Assembly: GCA_016865505.2 (NCBI GenBank)
Contig: AP025252.1
Span: 3,348,001-3,412,000, forward strand
Origin: Bryobacterales bacterium F-183
GTDB taxonomy: Bacteria; Acidobacteriota; Terriglobia; Bryobacterales; Bryobacteraceae
Length of the DNA: 64,000 nucleotides
Direction of reading: 5' to 3'
Shown here: in pieces, positions 10,116 to 19,074 of the stretch
Position numbering within the stretch: the first letter of the stretch is position 1
Layout: the number at the start of each line of letters is the position of its first letter
The notes under the pieces: model-generated
The model's database searches: none
What the model was told of the DNA's origin: nothing
What the model saw: the letters and a program-made list of their open reading frames with translations, nothing else
Program-made: the position numbers and the translations under genes

Positions 10116-10131
10116 TGACCAAATGCGGTCA
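10116..10131. promoter_or_regulatory. Palindromic candidate enhancer site, TGACC-N6-GGTCA
   Basis: tgaccaaatgcggtca has perfect 5-bp inverted arms and matches the site at 13089-13104 in 13 of 16 positions. It lies about 180 bp upstream of a GG-N10-GC element, a distance normal for sigma-54 activators, and close to an enhancer-binding regulator gene. Confidence 0.5.
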
Positions 10132-10158
10132 CATGTCAGGTCGCGCGACGCTCGGGGA

Positions 10159-10177
10159 CCGGATGGAGTCCATCCGG
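10159..10177. repeat. 19-bp perfect palindrome between biosynthetic operon and ferritin-like gene
   Basis: CCGGATGGA and TCCATCCGG flank a single G. There is no following T-run, so it is not a standard terminator. It could be an operator, or a hairpin that slows transcription leaving the biosynthetic operon. Confidence 0.4.
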
Positions 10178-10312
10178 CGTGCCGAACGCCTCAAAAAGTG
10201 GCTGGCAAAAGCCCAAGGTTCGATAGGATTCGCCCCAACAATAGAGCGATTTATGACATGATTTGTTTCCGGGCCACCGAACTCCACGACTTCACCGAAG
10301 CTGTTAACGAAC

Positions 10313-10326
10313 GGGTTCAGGCTTGC
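10313..10326 (+). promoter_or_regulatory. Candidate sigma-54 promoter (-24 GG, -12 GC)
   Basis: GG at 10313-10314 and GC at 10325-10326 are separated by exactly 10 nt; the -12 half reads CTTGCA, close to TTGCW. The -24 half (CGGG) is weaker than TGGCA. The GTG at 10340 begins 14 nt after the C of the GC, so the transcript would have almost no leader. Confidence 0.45.
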
Positions 10327-10339
10327 ATATAGACATCGT

Positions 10340-10849
10340 GTGCAAAACTACATGCCGCGTATCGGACTCATCGTTGCGCAGCTAAACGAGGCTCTATGCC
10401 TTGAACTCGTCTCGGTCGTGCGCTATACCCTGCACTCGCATATGTGTGACTTATGGGGATACCCACAGCTGGGCACTACTCTGAAACTGCATGCAAGAAA
10501 CGAAGCCAAGCACGCCGAAGAGCTGATGGATCGGATCCTTTTGCTGAAAGGGGAAGTATGTTTGCAGGGCATGTGTCCACCGGCGGTCAGTGGAACGCTT
10601 AGGGACCAGCTGAAAGACGACGTCGCTTTTGAGGCTGCACTTCACTCACGGTATGAAAGCGCGTGTCAGGTATGTGCGATTGCTGGGGACGAGAAGTCCC
10701 AAGCTCTATTTGCGCGCCTTGCTCGTGACCAAGTCAAACACCAGCTGTTTCTGGAGGCATACCTTGCCACGATGAATGAACGCTGTTCAGAGGACTGTGT
10801 GAAGCGGCAACTGCACTGGTTCCCAAAGCGCGTAAGCGTATTGCAGTAA
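10340..10849 (+). CDS. Cysteine-rich bacterioferritin-like four-helix protein
   Basis: 169 residues from GTG 10340; ATG 10352 is the alternative. The helical pattern LNEALCLEL...NEAKHAEEL...LARDQVKHQLFLEAY follows bacterioferritin/ferritin-like proteins, with an ExxH pair in the second helix. Two family residues are changed: the haem-ligand Met of bacterioferritin (E-M-K-H) is Ala here, and the ExxH in the last helix reads QVKH. Eight cysteines are present, several as close pairs (VCLQGMC, CQVC, CSEDC). It may bind a metal differently from a storage ferritin. It lies alone between the biosynthetic operon and a convergent regulator, downstream of a candidate sigma-54 promoter. Confidence 0.7.
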   Translation: MQNYMPRIGLIVAQLNEALCLELVSVVRYTLHSHMCDLWGYPQLGTTLKLHARNEAKHAEELMDRILLLKGEVCLQGMCPPAVSGTLRDQLKDDVAFEAALHSRYESACQVCAIAGDEKSQALFARLARDQVKHQLFLEAYLATMNERCSEDCVKRQLHWFPKRVSVLQ

Positions 10850-10856
10850 ATGCTGT

Positions 10857-12974
10857 CTAGATATCTCGCCGGGTAATCCCAAGCTTTCGCATCATGGCGT
10901 TCAGCGTCGTTCGGTGCAGCCCCAATCGCGTCGCCGCCGTCGTGATCACGCCATTGCTCTCACGCAGGATCTTCAGGATGTGGGCTCGTTCCACCTGCTC
11001 CAGCGTGCTGCTGCCGCCCATCGTCTGTGCCTGGCCGGATATCTCGGACAAGGGTGCCCGAAGGGTGGCGGCGGGCGACAGGATCACGGAACGCTCGATG
11101 AAGTTCTCCAGTTCCCGAATGTTACCGGGCCATTGCCAGGCGACGAGCGCCTTCATCGTTTCATCTGGGATCTTCTCCACATGGCGGCCCATCCTGGCGG
11201 AATACTGTCGGGTAAAGTGCCGCGCCAGAGCCGGAATGTCCTCCGGGCGATCCCGCAGCGGCGGCGTCGAGATCGGAAACACTTGCAGCCGGTAGTACAG
11301 ATCGCTACGAAATAGCTTTTCGCTCATCATTTGCGACAGATTCCGGTTCGTTGCAGCCACCAAACGTACATTAATGGGAATCGTTTTCGTTCCCCCAAGC
11401 CTTTCAAAGCTTTTTTCCTGCAAAGCGCGCAGCAGCTTGGGTTGCAGATCAAGTGGGATGTCGCCGATCTCATCCAGGAACAAGGTTCCCCCGTGAGCCA
11501 TTTCAAACCGGCCAATCTTCTGTGAAAGTGCTCCCGTAAAGGCACCGCGCTCATAGCCAAAGAGCTCACTTTCCAGCAAGCCCGTGGGAATTGCCGCGCA
11601 GTTCAGCGTCACAAACGGAAAACGTTTACGAGGGCTCAGCCGGTGCAATGCACGTGCGATCAGCTCTTTTCCGGTGCCGGTTTCGCCCAGTATCAGCACC
11701 GTGGCGTCGGTGGGGGCCACCACGTCGATCAATTGCAGAACATGGTTCCATGCGGCACTACTCCCCACCATTTCTTCGAAGTGTGCGGCGGTCTGTACGC
11801 CTTTAGCCCCCGCCCCCTCGTGGATCGAATCCACTTCTTGCTGCTGTACAAAGGCGACCCAGCGAAACGGCCGGATGCCGACAGACGCTCGAGTGATTCG
11901 AACCAGTATCTTGCTCCCATCCTTCCGGATGAGGTGCTTCTCAATGGGAGTGCAGGCGCCGAAGCGAAGACACTGCTCGTACGACCATTCATCAAGCATC
12001 GCGAACTCGGGATCGGAAAGGTCGAACCAATTCAGCGACCCCTCAAGCATCTCTTCCCGTGCGTAGCCAAGCATACCCAGAAATGCCGGATTTGCTTCCG
12101 AAATATTGTCGAACTCGCCATGCACCACGCCCACCGCCTCCGGCTCCGAGCCGAAGTCGAACGACTTTTTCACCTCTGGTAGGGGTGGACGATCATTGAG
12201 GTTTCGAACGATTACGGCATACCCGTGCAGCGTGTTCTGCTCGTCGCGTAGGCTGGCCACTACGACATTTGCGCGAAACGTGCTCTTGTCCTTGTGCCCG
12301 TGCCATGTGTCCGCAACCGCGTGGCCTTCGCCAAAGGCCCGGGCCAATTGTGAGGCCAGCTTCCCAACCTCTGAGGGGCGCGTCTCGCTGCTGTACAAAT
12401 CGGACAGCGTATGGCCGACGATGTTCTCGCTGCGATAACCGTAGAGCCTCCGCGCACCACCGTACCAATCGGCGATGCAGCCCTCTGGGTTCATTGTCAG
12501 GAAACCGTACCCCAGCGAATCGGATGGGATCCATCTCTCTCCGTCGCCGCCTTCGCTTTGCTCCTCGCTATCAACATCCAGCAAAGCAATGAGATGAAGG
12601 TTCGGAAGAACGTGCGGCCGGACGGTATAGGCCAGAACTTTAGTGACACCATTCTGGAACTGCAGCTTGCCCTGACGGTCTTCGGAGCCCTCAGGGCGAC
12701 CAGGGTCACCCAACCACTGAAGCAACTCACTCAATTCGAGGTGACAAGCCGGGGCTAAAAAATTCGCAATCGGTTGGCCTCGCGTTCGGCCAAGGTGGAC
12801 TCCCAAGCATCGCGCAGCGGCACCGCTTAGTTCCCGAATGATTCCATCGCTGTCTAAAACAATCAATCGCGACGCCAGCGCAAAGATGAGGGAACGAAAC
12901 AGGATTTCCAATTCTGCCGGACCATGATCTGTAAGCCATCTGGAATTGTAGGTAGACTGCAGCGCGGGCGACAT
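10857..12974 (-). CDS. Sigma-54-dependent enhancer-binding regulator with PAS sensors
   Basis: 705 residues. The N-terminal half holds two to three PAS-like segments (for example [21 protein letters not shown] and [20 protein letters not shown]). The central AAA+ domain has Walker A GETGTGKE, the sigma-54 contact loop GAFTGA and Walker [12 protein letters not shown]. The C-terminus is a Fis-type helix-turn-helix ([20 protein letters not shown]). No receiver domain is present, so PAS ligand or redox sensing probably controls it. It is convergent with the ferritin-like gene and divergent from the LPATA-protein operon, and both those promoters carry similar palindromes and GG-N10-GC elements. 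Confidence 0.95.
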   Translation of the reverse strand: MSPALQSTYNSRWLTDHGPAELEILFRSLIFALASRLIVLDSDGIIRELSGAAARCLGVHLGRTRGQPIANFLAPACHLELSELLQWLGDPGRPEGSEDRQGKLQFQNGVTKVLAYTVRPHVLPNLHLIALLDVDSEEQSEGGDGERWIPSDSLGYGFLTMNPEGCIADWYGGARRLYGYRSENIVGHTLSDLYSSETRPSEVGKLASQLARAFGEGHAVADTWHGHKDKSTFRANVVVASLRDEQNTLHGYAVIVRNLNDRPPLPEVKKSFDFGSEPEAVGVVHGEFDNISEANPAFLGMLGYAREEMLEGSLNWFDLSDPEFAMLDEWSYEQCLRFGACTPIEKHLIRKDGSKILVRITRASVGIRPFRWVAFVQQQEVDSIHEGAGAKGVQTAAHFEEMVGSSAAWNHVLQLIDVVAPTDATVLILGETGTGKELIARALHRLSPRKRFPFVTLNCAAIPTGLLESELFGYERGAFTGALSQKIGRFEMAHGGTLFLDEIGDIPLDLQPKLLRALQEKSFERLGGTKTIPINVRLVAATNRNLSQMMSEKLFRSDLYYRLQVFPISTPPLRDRPEDIPALARHFTRQYSARMGRHVEKIPDETMKALVAWQWPGNIRELENFIERSVILSPAATLRAPLSEISGQAQTMGGSSTLEQVERAHILKILRESNGVITTAATRLGLHRTTLNAMMRKLGITRRDI

Positions 12975-13088
12975 ACTACGTCCCGCCTTTCGTCACCGCG
13001 TTGATTTGTGCTGACGCACGGATTCTTTCAATTAAAAAACAACAGCACAGCCCGGCTGCCCAATACTACCACCGATCTGTCCAAAAGA

Positions 13089-13104
13089 CGACCAAATATG
13101 GTCA
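13089..13104. promoter_or_regulatory. Candidate enhancer site 1 upstream of LPATA-protein operon
   Basis: cgaccaaatatggtca shares the YGACC-N6-GGTCR layout with 10116-10131. It lies about 130 bp upstream of a GG-N10-GC element and 115 bp from the regulator start, so it could also serve autoregulation. Confidence 0.5.
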
Positions 13105-13153
13105 TGGCCCTCAAAAGAGTTGAATGGGCATGATCTGTCCTCCTGCGGTCACC

Positions 13154-13169
13154 CGACCATCCCCGGTCG
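13154..13169. promoter_or_regulatory. Candidate enhancer site 2 upstream of LPATA-protein operon
   Basis: cgaccatccccggtcg has perfect CGACC/GGTCG arms with a 6-bp spacer and starts 65 bp after the first site, about six helical turns. Paired sites on one DNA face are common for sigma-54 activators. Confidence 0.45.
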
Positions 13170-13231
13170 TCGGTCATTTTGAGTGGAGTTTCGATCCGAA
13201 GCAAACAAGCGTTATTTAGGGTGTCGCCTTT

Positions 13232-13245
13232 GGAGCGTCAACTGC
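13232..13245 (+). promoter_or_regulatory. Candidate sigma-54 promoter of LPATA-protein operon
   Basis: GG at 13232-13233 and GC at 13244-13245 have the exact 10-nt spacing. The ATG at 13259 begins 14 nt after the C of the GC, the same distance as at the ferritin-like gene, and no ribosome binding site is visible. Confidence 0.4.
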
Positions 13246-13258
13246 ACCCTTCGATATT

Positions 13259-14029
13259 ATGAAGTCCTTCTTTATTGCAACGCTAGCCACCTTCGCTTTT
13301 GTGTTGCTGGCTGTATCACCGGTGGCGCGCGGTGACGATTGGAACCGAAAGACCACGGTTCATTTCAGCTCTCCAGTCGAAATTCCGGGCGTCCATCTAA
13401 AAGGTTGGGGTGTGCTTCCCGCTGGCACTTACGTGTTCAAGATAATGGACTCCCAGGCCAACCGCCACATCGTCCAGATCTTTAGTGAGGACGAGAAAAC
13501 CATCTACGCAACGATCCTTGCCGTACCCAATTACCGTCTCAAGGCCACCGACAAGACGTCCATCACGTTTCACGAACGCCCGGCGGGCGAGCCGGAAGCC
13601 CTGCGAGCCTGGTTCTACCCGGGACGGAACTGGGGCGAAGAGTTCGTTTATCCGAGGGAGAATGCGATCGCTCTAGCAAAGTCGAACAAGCTTCCCGTAC
13701 TGTTCACGCCTGCTGATGTGCCCGTCGAGGTCGCCGAACCGCTGGAATCGTCGATGGATGCGCTGCTAGAGAAGCTGAGACGCGCACCCGTCCTGGCAAT
13801 CCAACCCACCGGTGCGGAGGTCCAACTCGCTCAGGTTGTGACCACGCCGCCCGCCGACGAGCTACAAGCAGCTACCGCACCGGCCGAGCCAGCAGCTTCC
13901 ATGCCGGCCGAGTTGCCTGCAACCGCTAGCGAAGTGCCGATCCTGCTGCTTACAGGTTTCGCACTCGTCGCGTTTGCCGTCTGGTCGCGTTTCTTCCGCA
14001 ATAGGTCAACGGATATCCGTGTCCACTAA
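13259..14029 (+). CDS. Secreted protein of unknown function with C-terminal LPATA-TM-basic tail
   Basis: 256 residues. A signal peptide (MKSFFIATLATFAFVLLAV, cleavage near ARG-DDW) is followed by a beta-rich domain of about 120 residues (VEIPGVHLKGWGVLPAGTYVFKIM... AWFYPGRNWGEEFVYP), which I have met only in acidobacterial proteins of unknown function. An Ala/Pro-rich spacer follows. The end reads LPATAS, a hydrophobic helix (VPILLLTGFALVAFAVW) and RFFRNR, the three-part layout of sortase-type sorting signals. The mature domain should face the periplasm or cell surface. It is first of three coupled genes under a candidate sigma-54 promoter. Confidence 0.8.
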   Translation: MKSFFIATLATFAFVLLAVSPVARGDDWNRKTTVHFSSPVEIPGVHLKGWGVLPAGTYVFKIMDSQANRHIVQIFSEDEKTIYATILAVPNYRLKATDKTSITFHERPAGEPEALRAWFYPGRNWGEEFVYPRENAIALAKSNKLPVLFTPADVPVEVAEPLESSMDALLEKLRRAPVLAIQPTGAEVQLAQVVTTPPADELQAATAPAEPAASMPAELPATASEVPILLLTGFALVAFAVWSRFFRNRSTDIRVH

Positions 14030-14312
14030 GGCGACGGTGCAAAGTGCGGATAACCTGGGCCGCCTCGACGCTCTCATTGCGACATATAGTGTCCCAATCA
14101 GTTCCACCGGCAGTAACACCCGTGGACCGTGTGACTTGCTTGTGGAACGCCTACAAGCCGCTCGCCGTTGCTTACTTGGAAATATGACGTTCGAATATGA
14201 AATGAATCTCAAGCAAGCAGTCGGCTCACTGGACTGTATTTCCGAGAAAACCCAGTTAACTCATGTGCGGAGAGAACTGGAACATCTCCGGAAACAGACA
14301 GGTCTCAAATGA
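14019..14312 (+). CDS. Small protein of unknown function
   Basis: About 97 residues from GTG 14019, which overlaps the previous stop by 11 bp. The stop overlaps the malic enzyme start (ATGA). The C-terminal half is predicted helical and charged (TQLTHVRRELEHLRKQTG). I recognise no family. Its tight coupling on both sides supports it as a real gene. Confidence 0.55.
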   Translation: MSTKATVQSADNLGRLDALIATYSVPISSTGSNTRGPCDLLVERLQAARRCLLGNMTFEYEMNLKQAVGSLDCISEKTQLTHVRRELEHLRKQTGLK

Positions 14313-16027
14313 ACACCCAGTCAGCTGCCCCGCCAAACCGACCCAGAAGAAACAAACAGGGTGTTTATGAAGCGATCGCTCGTGGAATGGATGTCCTCAA
14401 TTCACCGGTCTTAAACAAAGGGGCAGCGTTTCCGCTGGCGGAGCGTAAAGCACTTGGACTGTCCGGACTGTTACCACCCGAAATCTCCTCGCTGGAAACA
14501 CAGGTAAGCCGTGCGTACCTCCAATACCAGCAGCTTCCCGATGCCGTCAGCAAGAACGTTTATCTCACGGCCTTGCACGACCGGAACGAAGTGCTTTTCC
14601 ATCGCCTCTTCGCAGAACACCTCCAGGAAATGATCCCCATCGTAAACGATCTGACGGTGGGGCTGGCCATGGAGCAGTATCAGCATGAGTCCCGCCGTCC
14701 CCGTGGCGTTTACCTTTCGATCGACGACATCGACGGAATCGAAGAAGCCTTCACAAACTTTGGAGCTTCGGCGGGCGACATCGATCTTGTGCTGGCAACC
14801 GACGCGGAACAGATCCTCGGGCTCGGCGACTGGGGAGTTGGCGGAATCGAGGTCTCGATCGGTAAACTGGCCATCTGCTCGTCGGCCGGCGGCATCGATC
14901 CAAACCGGGTGATCCCCGTGATGCTGGACGTCGGCACCAATCGCGAAGCTTTACTCCAGGATCCAACGTACATCGGGAACCGCCACCCCAGGATCCGCGG
15001 CGAACAATACGACCGCTTCATTGAGACTTATGTGGAAGCGGTACGAAGGCGTTTTCCCCTCGCACTCTTGCAGTGGGAAGACCTCGCCCCACCAAACGGC
15101 AGGCGAATCCTCGACAAGTATCGAGCCCAGATGTGTACGTTCAACGACGACATGCAGGGCACGGGTGCAATCTGTCTGGCCGCGGCTATATCTGCGGCCA
15201 GAGTCCGTGGGACGCGCCTCCACACGGAGCGTATTGTCGTCTTCGGAGCCGGTGCAGCAGGCATCGGCGTCGCCGATCAGATGGCAAGCGCTATGGTTGC
15301 CGAAGGTCTTCCCGAGCAGGAGGCTCGAAAGCGCTTCTGGCTGGTGGACCAGCAAGGTCTCCTGACAACGGAGACAACGGATCTAAAGGACCATCAGGTT
15401 CCTTACGCGCGTCCTGCTAGGGAAAGCAGCCGTTGGAAGCGAACTGCCTCTGGCGTAGGCCTGGCCGAGGTTGTCCGAAACGTACAGCCCACGGTGCTTG
15501 TAGGGGCTTCCAATGTGTCGCAAGCGTTCACCTCTGCAATCGTGGACGATATGGCCTCACATACCGAGCGCCCCGTCTTTCTAATACTGTCGCGACCCCA
15601 GTTGCACGCCGAAGCAAGCCCTGCCGACCTGATCTCCTGGACCGGTGGAAACGCACTGATCGCCACCGGTAACCTCTATAGCCCCTTCACGTACAACGGT
15701 CTGACGTACGTCATCGCACAACTGAGCAACGCTCTGATCTCGCCCGGTCTGGCCCTCGGGGCCGTCGTCTGTCGGGCCACCCGCATCAGCGACGGTATGC
15801 TGGCAGCCGCCGCAAGTGCCGTATCAAGTCTGGTCACAGTCCGGCATCAGGGGGCCTCTCTACTTCCCCATCTCGACGACCTGCGCCTTGGTTCTAAAGT
15901 GGTCGCCGCCGCCGTAATCGAGGCCGCGCGTGCAGAGGGCATCGCGGGCGTCAAAATCGGAAGCATCGAAAGACAGATCGATAGTCTGATGTGGCAACCA
16001 GCTTACTCCCCTATCGCCGCCATCTGA
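14309..16027 (+). CDS. maeA: NAD-dependent malic enzyme
   Basis: 572 residues, the usual length of the large-subunit malic enzymes. It shows the malic N-terminal block with GLGDWGVGGIEVSIGKLAIC, the metal site FNDDMQGTGAI and the NAD-binding VVFGAGAAGIGVAD, then the conserved NVQPTVLVGASN and ATGNLYSPF blocks. It converts malate to pyruvate with CO2 and reduced cofactor in the cytoplasm. It is the last gene of the three-gene set driven by the candidate sigma-54 promoter, which would place central carbon flux under the PAS regulator. MaeA (NAD) rather than an NADP enzyme is inferred from the overall type. Confidence 0.9.
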   Translation: MNTQSAAPPNRPRRNKQGVYEAIARGMDVLNSPVLNKGAAFPLAERKALGLSGLLPPEISSLETQVSRAYLQYQQLPDAVSKNVYLTALHDRNEVLFHRLFAEHLQEMIPIVNDLTVGLAMEQYQHESRRPRGVYLSIDDIDGIEEAFTNFGASAGDIDLVLATDAEQILGLGDWGVGGIEVSIGKLAICSSAGGIDPNRVIPVMLDVGTNREALLQDPTYIGNRHPRIRGEQYDRFIETYVEAVRRRFPLALLQWEDLAPPNGRRILDKYRAQMCTFNDDMQGTGAICLAAAISAARVRGTRLHTERIVVFGAGAAGIGVADQMASAMVAEGLPEQEARKRFWLVDQQGLLTTETTDLKDHQVPYARPARESSRWKRTASGVGLAEVVRNVQPTVLVGASNVSQAFTSAIVDDMASHTERPVFLILSRPQLHAEASPADLISWTGGNALIATGNLYSPFTYNGLTYVIAQLSNALISPGLALGAVVCRATRISDGMLAAAASAVSSLVTVRHQGASLLPHLDDLRLGSKVVAAAVIEAARAEGIAGVKIGSIERQIDSLMWQPAYSPIAAI

Positions 16028-16390
16028 CGGGATCCGAACTCGCGTTGTTGGATGCTGACGATAGCGGTACCCCGCAGCGCGTCCGTTTCCGCCACAAAAA
16101 GAACCGCTTTGCGGCGACCCGTGCACCGCCCGTGACTTTGTACACTACACCCATCGGACCCCTTGTTACGGTCACGGCTCCTGTTCGGCTAAGACCTCGG
16201 GTGCAATCCTGGTGGGCTCTTGATGAGCACCTGCATTGCGACGCTTATCGGGGTTTGCTCCCGCTTGGTGCATGTAGACAGGCGGAGATCGCCTCAAGGC
16301 CCCCTCTGCGATCCGTAGACCTCGACGGTGCGCCGACTTCCAATCTGACAGCCCAAGGATCCCGCTGCGCTCGCCGATGCCTTCGCTGCG
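16028..16390. other. No convincing gene; spacer before decayed patch
   Basis: Short frames are present on both strands, but none shows a recognisable protein pattern or a good start. I see no terminator or repeat. It may be the far end of the decayed gene to the right. Confidence 0.4.
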
Positions 16391-17056
16391 TTACTCGAGA
16401 ATCTTGTGGCGCGCGAAAGACTCGGCGAAGCGGATGAGCAGCGTCACCGTTGACGGCTCACGGAACAGGACCATCAGGTCATCCGCCGTTCCATCGCAGC
16501 CGCTGGTGTGCAGGACATTGCCCCGCTGCCCTTGGATGAACTCAGCGATGGCGAATGGCAGAAGCCTCGATCGCCAATGCGCGGCTGTTTTAGTTGGCTT
16601 CGACCGGGCCGCGGAAGGGAAGGCGGACAACGGCCTTCGGCTCCAGATAGCCTTCTTGGCTTGGCTTACCGCTGCAAAGCGGACAGCGCCTTCCTTCACC
16701 AGCGGATGGAGACCTTCCCAATTTGTTGGGCAAGGCGATGTGGCGTTCCGGCGCGGTCTCCAAGTGCGCGAGAGCCTGGAGTGACGGTGACATGGGCGGT
16801 TCCGGCTCGCGTTCGTAGCTTGAACTCACCACTCTCGGAACCGTCTCCATCTTCGGAAACGGAGCCCTCAGCACTTTGATTCCCAACTCCTTGCGTCTCC
16901 AGTATCCCGCGTGGGCTTGGGAATGTTTAACTGGCGGCATACCTTGCCAAGGCCGACATCGGAGATGCCGTACTCTTTCGCTACCTGAGTTGCTGGCTTT
17001 TCCCAAATCTCGTCATAAAGCTTGTTCCGGTCCCAACGGATTTCCTTGACTGCCAT
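16391..17056 (-). pseudogene. Frameshifted HTH-domain protein gene
   Basis: Reading leftwards from ATG at 17056, the first frame gives a clear N-terminus (KLYDEIWEKPATQVAKEYG, GLGKVCRQLNIPKP), a helix-turn-helix type known from proteins of unknown function on accessory DNA. The family then continues with GYW; here that lies in another frame near 16905 (GYWRRKELGIKVLRAPFP), as if one G of a short G run was lost. A second shift near 16720 moves to a frame with GLHPLVKEGAVRFAA. More shifts and stops follow. At least two breaks mean no full-length product. The function is unknown even for intact relatives. Confidence 0.7.
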
Positions 17057-17230
17057 GGTGCTATTGTGTGCTCAGAACATTGTGAAGCAGCCACGCATGC
17101 GCACGAGCCGTCGCTAACCGGCGGCTTTTGCATACGAACTGGCGCCGGTGGGCCGAAGGACTCCGATCTGTCCTGGCACAAGACCGTTCAGCAACAGTGC
17201 CTGTTCACGGTTCGTGTACAATCACAAAAG

Positions 17231-18244
17231 ATGAACATGAAGAGCGCGAAAGACACCGTCATCCAGGCCGTTGACGCCGCACGCCGGAGCACGGGCCTGG
17301 CGCTCGTTGTTCAGGATGACAAAACTGGCGGGTTGCACACGATCGAGGTTCCTGCCCCCGGCAGGAAACAGCAATTTCAGGTCGTAACCAAGAACGTGGA
17401 CCGGTTTGCGGTCCCTGCGCTAATCAAAGCCCGCGAGCGTGCTGGCGGAAGACGTTTGGTGTTGGTGGCGCCCTACGTCACTGGGGACATGGCTCAGCGC
17501 TGTCGTGAACTGAAGTTGCCCTTCATCGACACGGCGGGCAACGCTTACTTCGATGGAACCGGTCTTTTCATCTATGTCGTCGGGCTACCCAAGCCCGAGG
17601 AAATGACCTCGAAGCCGTACCGAGCGATCACCACCGCAGGGTTGCAGGTCGCATTTGCCTTGCTCAGCGAGCCACGGCTCCTTCAGGCAAGCCAAAGGGA
17701 GATCGCACGATGTGCCGGCGTAGCGCTCGGCAGCGTCGGACCCGTGATGAAAGACCTTCAACAACGCCACTACCTCGGGGGTCGAAAACCGAAACTCATC
17801 AATGCTGACCGCCTGCTCGACGAATTCGTAACGCACTACCCGATGAGGCTTCGGCCCAAACTGCTAATCCGCCGTTTCAGTGCTGAGCCGGCCGGACTGC
17901 GTCAACTGAATATTGCCCAATATGGCGCACTTTGGGGTGGCGAGGTGGCGGCCGACCGGTTGACGCACTACCTGAAGCCACAACAGTTCACGATCTACAC
18001 CCGGGAGCCAATTACAAAATTGGTGGCGGCGGCGAGAATGAAAGTTGATCCTGACGGCAACCTGGAAGTCCTCCGTCGCTTCTGGCAGTTCGAGGCCGAA
18101 CCCAGCCGTGCAGATGTCGTTCCGGCGATACTGGTGTACGCGGATCTGCTTGCTACGAACGAACCGCGAAACCTTGAAACTGCGAAGCTAGTCCATGAGC
18201 AGCACATCGCCCCCGCCCTACTTCAAACTGCGCAGCCCGCCTGA
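17231..18244 (+). CDS. Type IV toxin-antitoxin antitoxin, AbiEi-like
   Basis: About 337 residues from ATG 17231; a longer in-frame extension to 17066 looks non-coding. TACAAT at 17217-17222 would put the transcript start at or near the ATG. The protein resembles the AbiEi_2 group: an N-terminal restriction-fold-like part (QVVTKNVDRFAVPALIKAR, LPFIDTAGNAYFDG) and a winged-helix segment (QREIARCAGVALGSVGPVMK). Members repress their own operon and counter a partner nucleotidyltransferase. The last 50 bp overlap the start of just such a partner, broken by a frameshift. Confidence 0.8.
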   Translation: MNMKSAKDTVIQAVDAARRSTGLALVVQDDKTGGLHTIEVPAPGRKQQFQVVTKNVDRFAVPALIKARERAGGRRLVLVAPYVTGDMAQRCRELKLPFIDTAGNAYFDGTGLFIYVVGLPKPEEMTSKPYRAITTAGLQVAFALLSEPRLLQASQREIARCAGVALGSVGPVMKDLQQRHYLGGRKPKLINADRLLDEFVTHYPMRLRPKLLIRRFSAEPAGLRQLNIAQYGALWGGEVAADRLTHYLKPQQFTIYTREPITKLVAAARMKVDPDGNLEVLRRFWQFEAEPSRADVVPAILVYADLLATNEPRNLETAKLVHEQHIAPALLQTAQPA

Positions 18245-19074
18245 TCCACTCACCATTCGGCTGCTCCGTAGGATTGACCGATTGGCGAGGGAGGCAGATT
18301 GCCCATATTTCGTGGCCGGCGCCACGGCTCGTGATTTGGTTTTGGTTCATGTGCATGGGTTGCGCCCCGGTCGCGCGACCAGAGATGTCGACTTTGGCGT
18401 GGCTGTGCAGAACTGGGAGCAATTCGCCACCTTGAAGCAGCGTGCCGAGGCCAGGGGGGGCGTTTCGGGGGCATCCACACGCGATGCAGCGGCTGTTTTT
18501 CATCGACGCCGAAACTGGTGCCGGATTGCCAGTGGATCTGATTCCATTTCGTGGTGTCGCTTCTTCCGACTGTATGATTGAATGGCCGCCGAACAGAGAC
18601 GTCGTCATGAACGTTGCTGGCTTTGAGGAGGCACTGGAGTCATCCGTTTCTCTTCTGGTGGAGGACGGCTTGTCTGTTCGGGTGGCGTCGATTCCAGGCT
18701 TAGCCGTCTTGAAGTTGGTCGCCTGGACGGATCGCCGGAACATCACGAACAAGGACGCCGCCGATATTTACCGTCTCGTCGCAACCTATGGAGATCCGGG
18801 CATCGCGGACCGGCTGTCCGACCAAGAAATGGCGCTGCTCGAAGCATACGAGTTCGACACACAATTGGCTGGTGCGGATTTATTGGGGCAGGACGCCGCC
18901 CAGCTTTGCCGCCACTCGACGCGAGAATTGGTTACGAGGCTACTTACCGAGGAGGCCGTCTACGTTTCACTTGTGGACCAAGTTCTGCAAACTTCTTCCA
19001 TGCCGGAAACACTCGAATCAACTCAACACTTGATGGACGCATTTCGACGAGGACTCACCGGTCGAGAACGGTAG
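18195..19074 (+). pseudogene. AbiEii-like nucleotidyltransferase toxin, split by a frameshift in a G7 tract
   Basis: The first frame (18195 to about 18455) has the nucleotidyltransferase start: PYFVAGATARDLVL then RATRDVDFGVAV, the DxD-type metal site. At 18454-18460 lies a run of seven G. Removing one G joins this frame to the second (to 19074), giving RGAFRGHPHAMQRLFFI, GLPVDLIPFRGV, and VASIPGLAVLKLVAW with RRNITNKDAADIYRLV. Joined, it would be about 292 residues, normal for this toxin family. It could be a genuine knock-out, a phase-variable tract or a sequencing error. The context as partner of an AbiEi-like antitoxin is clear. Confidence 0.75.

Noticed and set aside
9959-10332. Short frames between the methyltransferase and the ferritin-like gene
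   Set aside because: No protein pattern, and they overlap the candidate operator and promoter elements.
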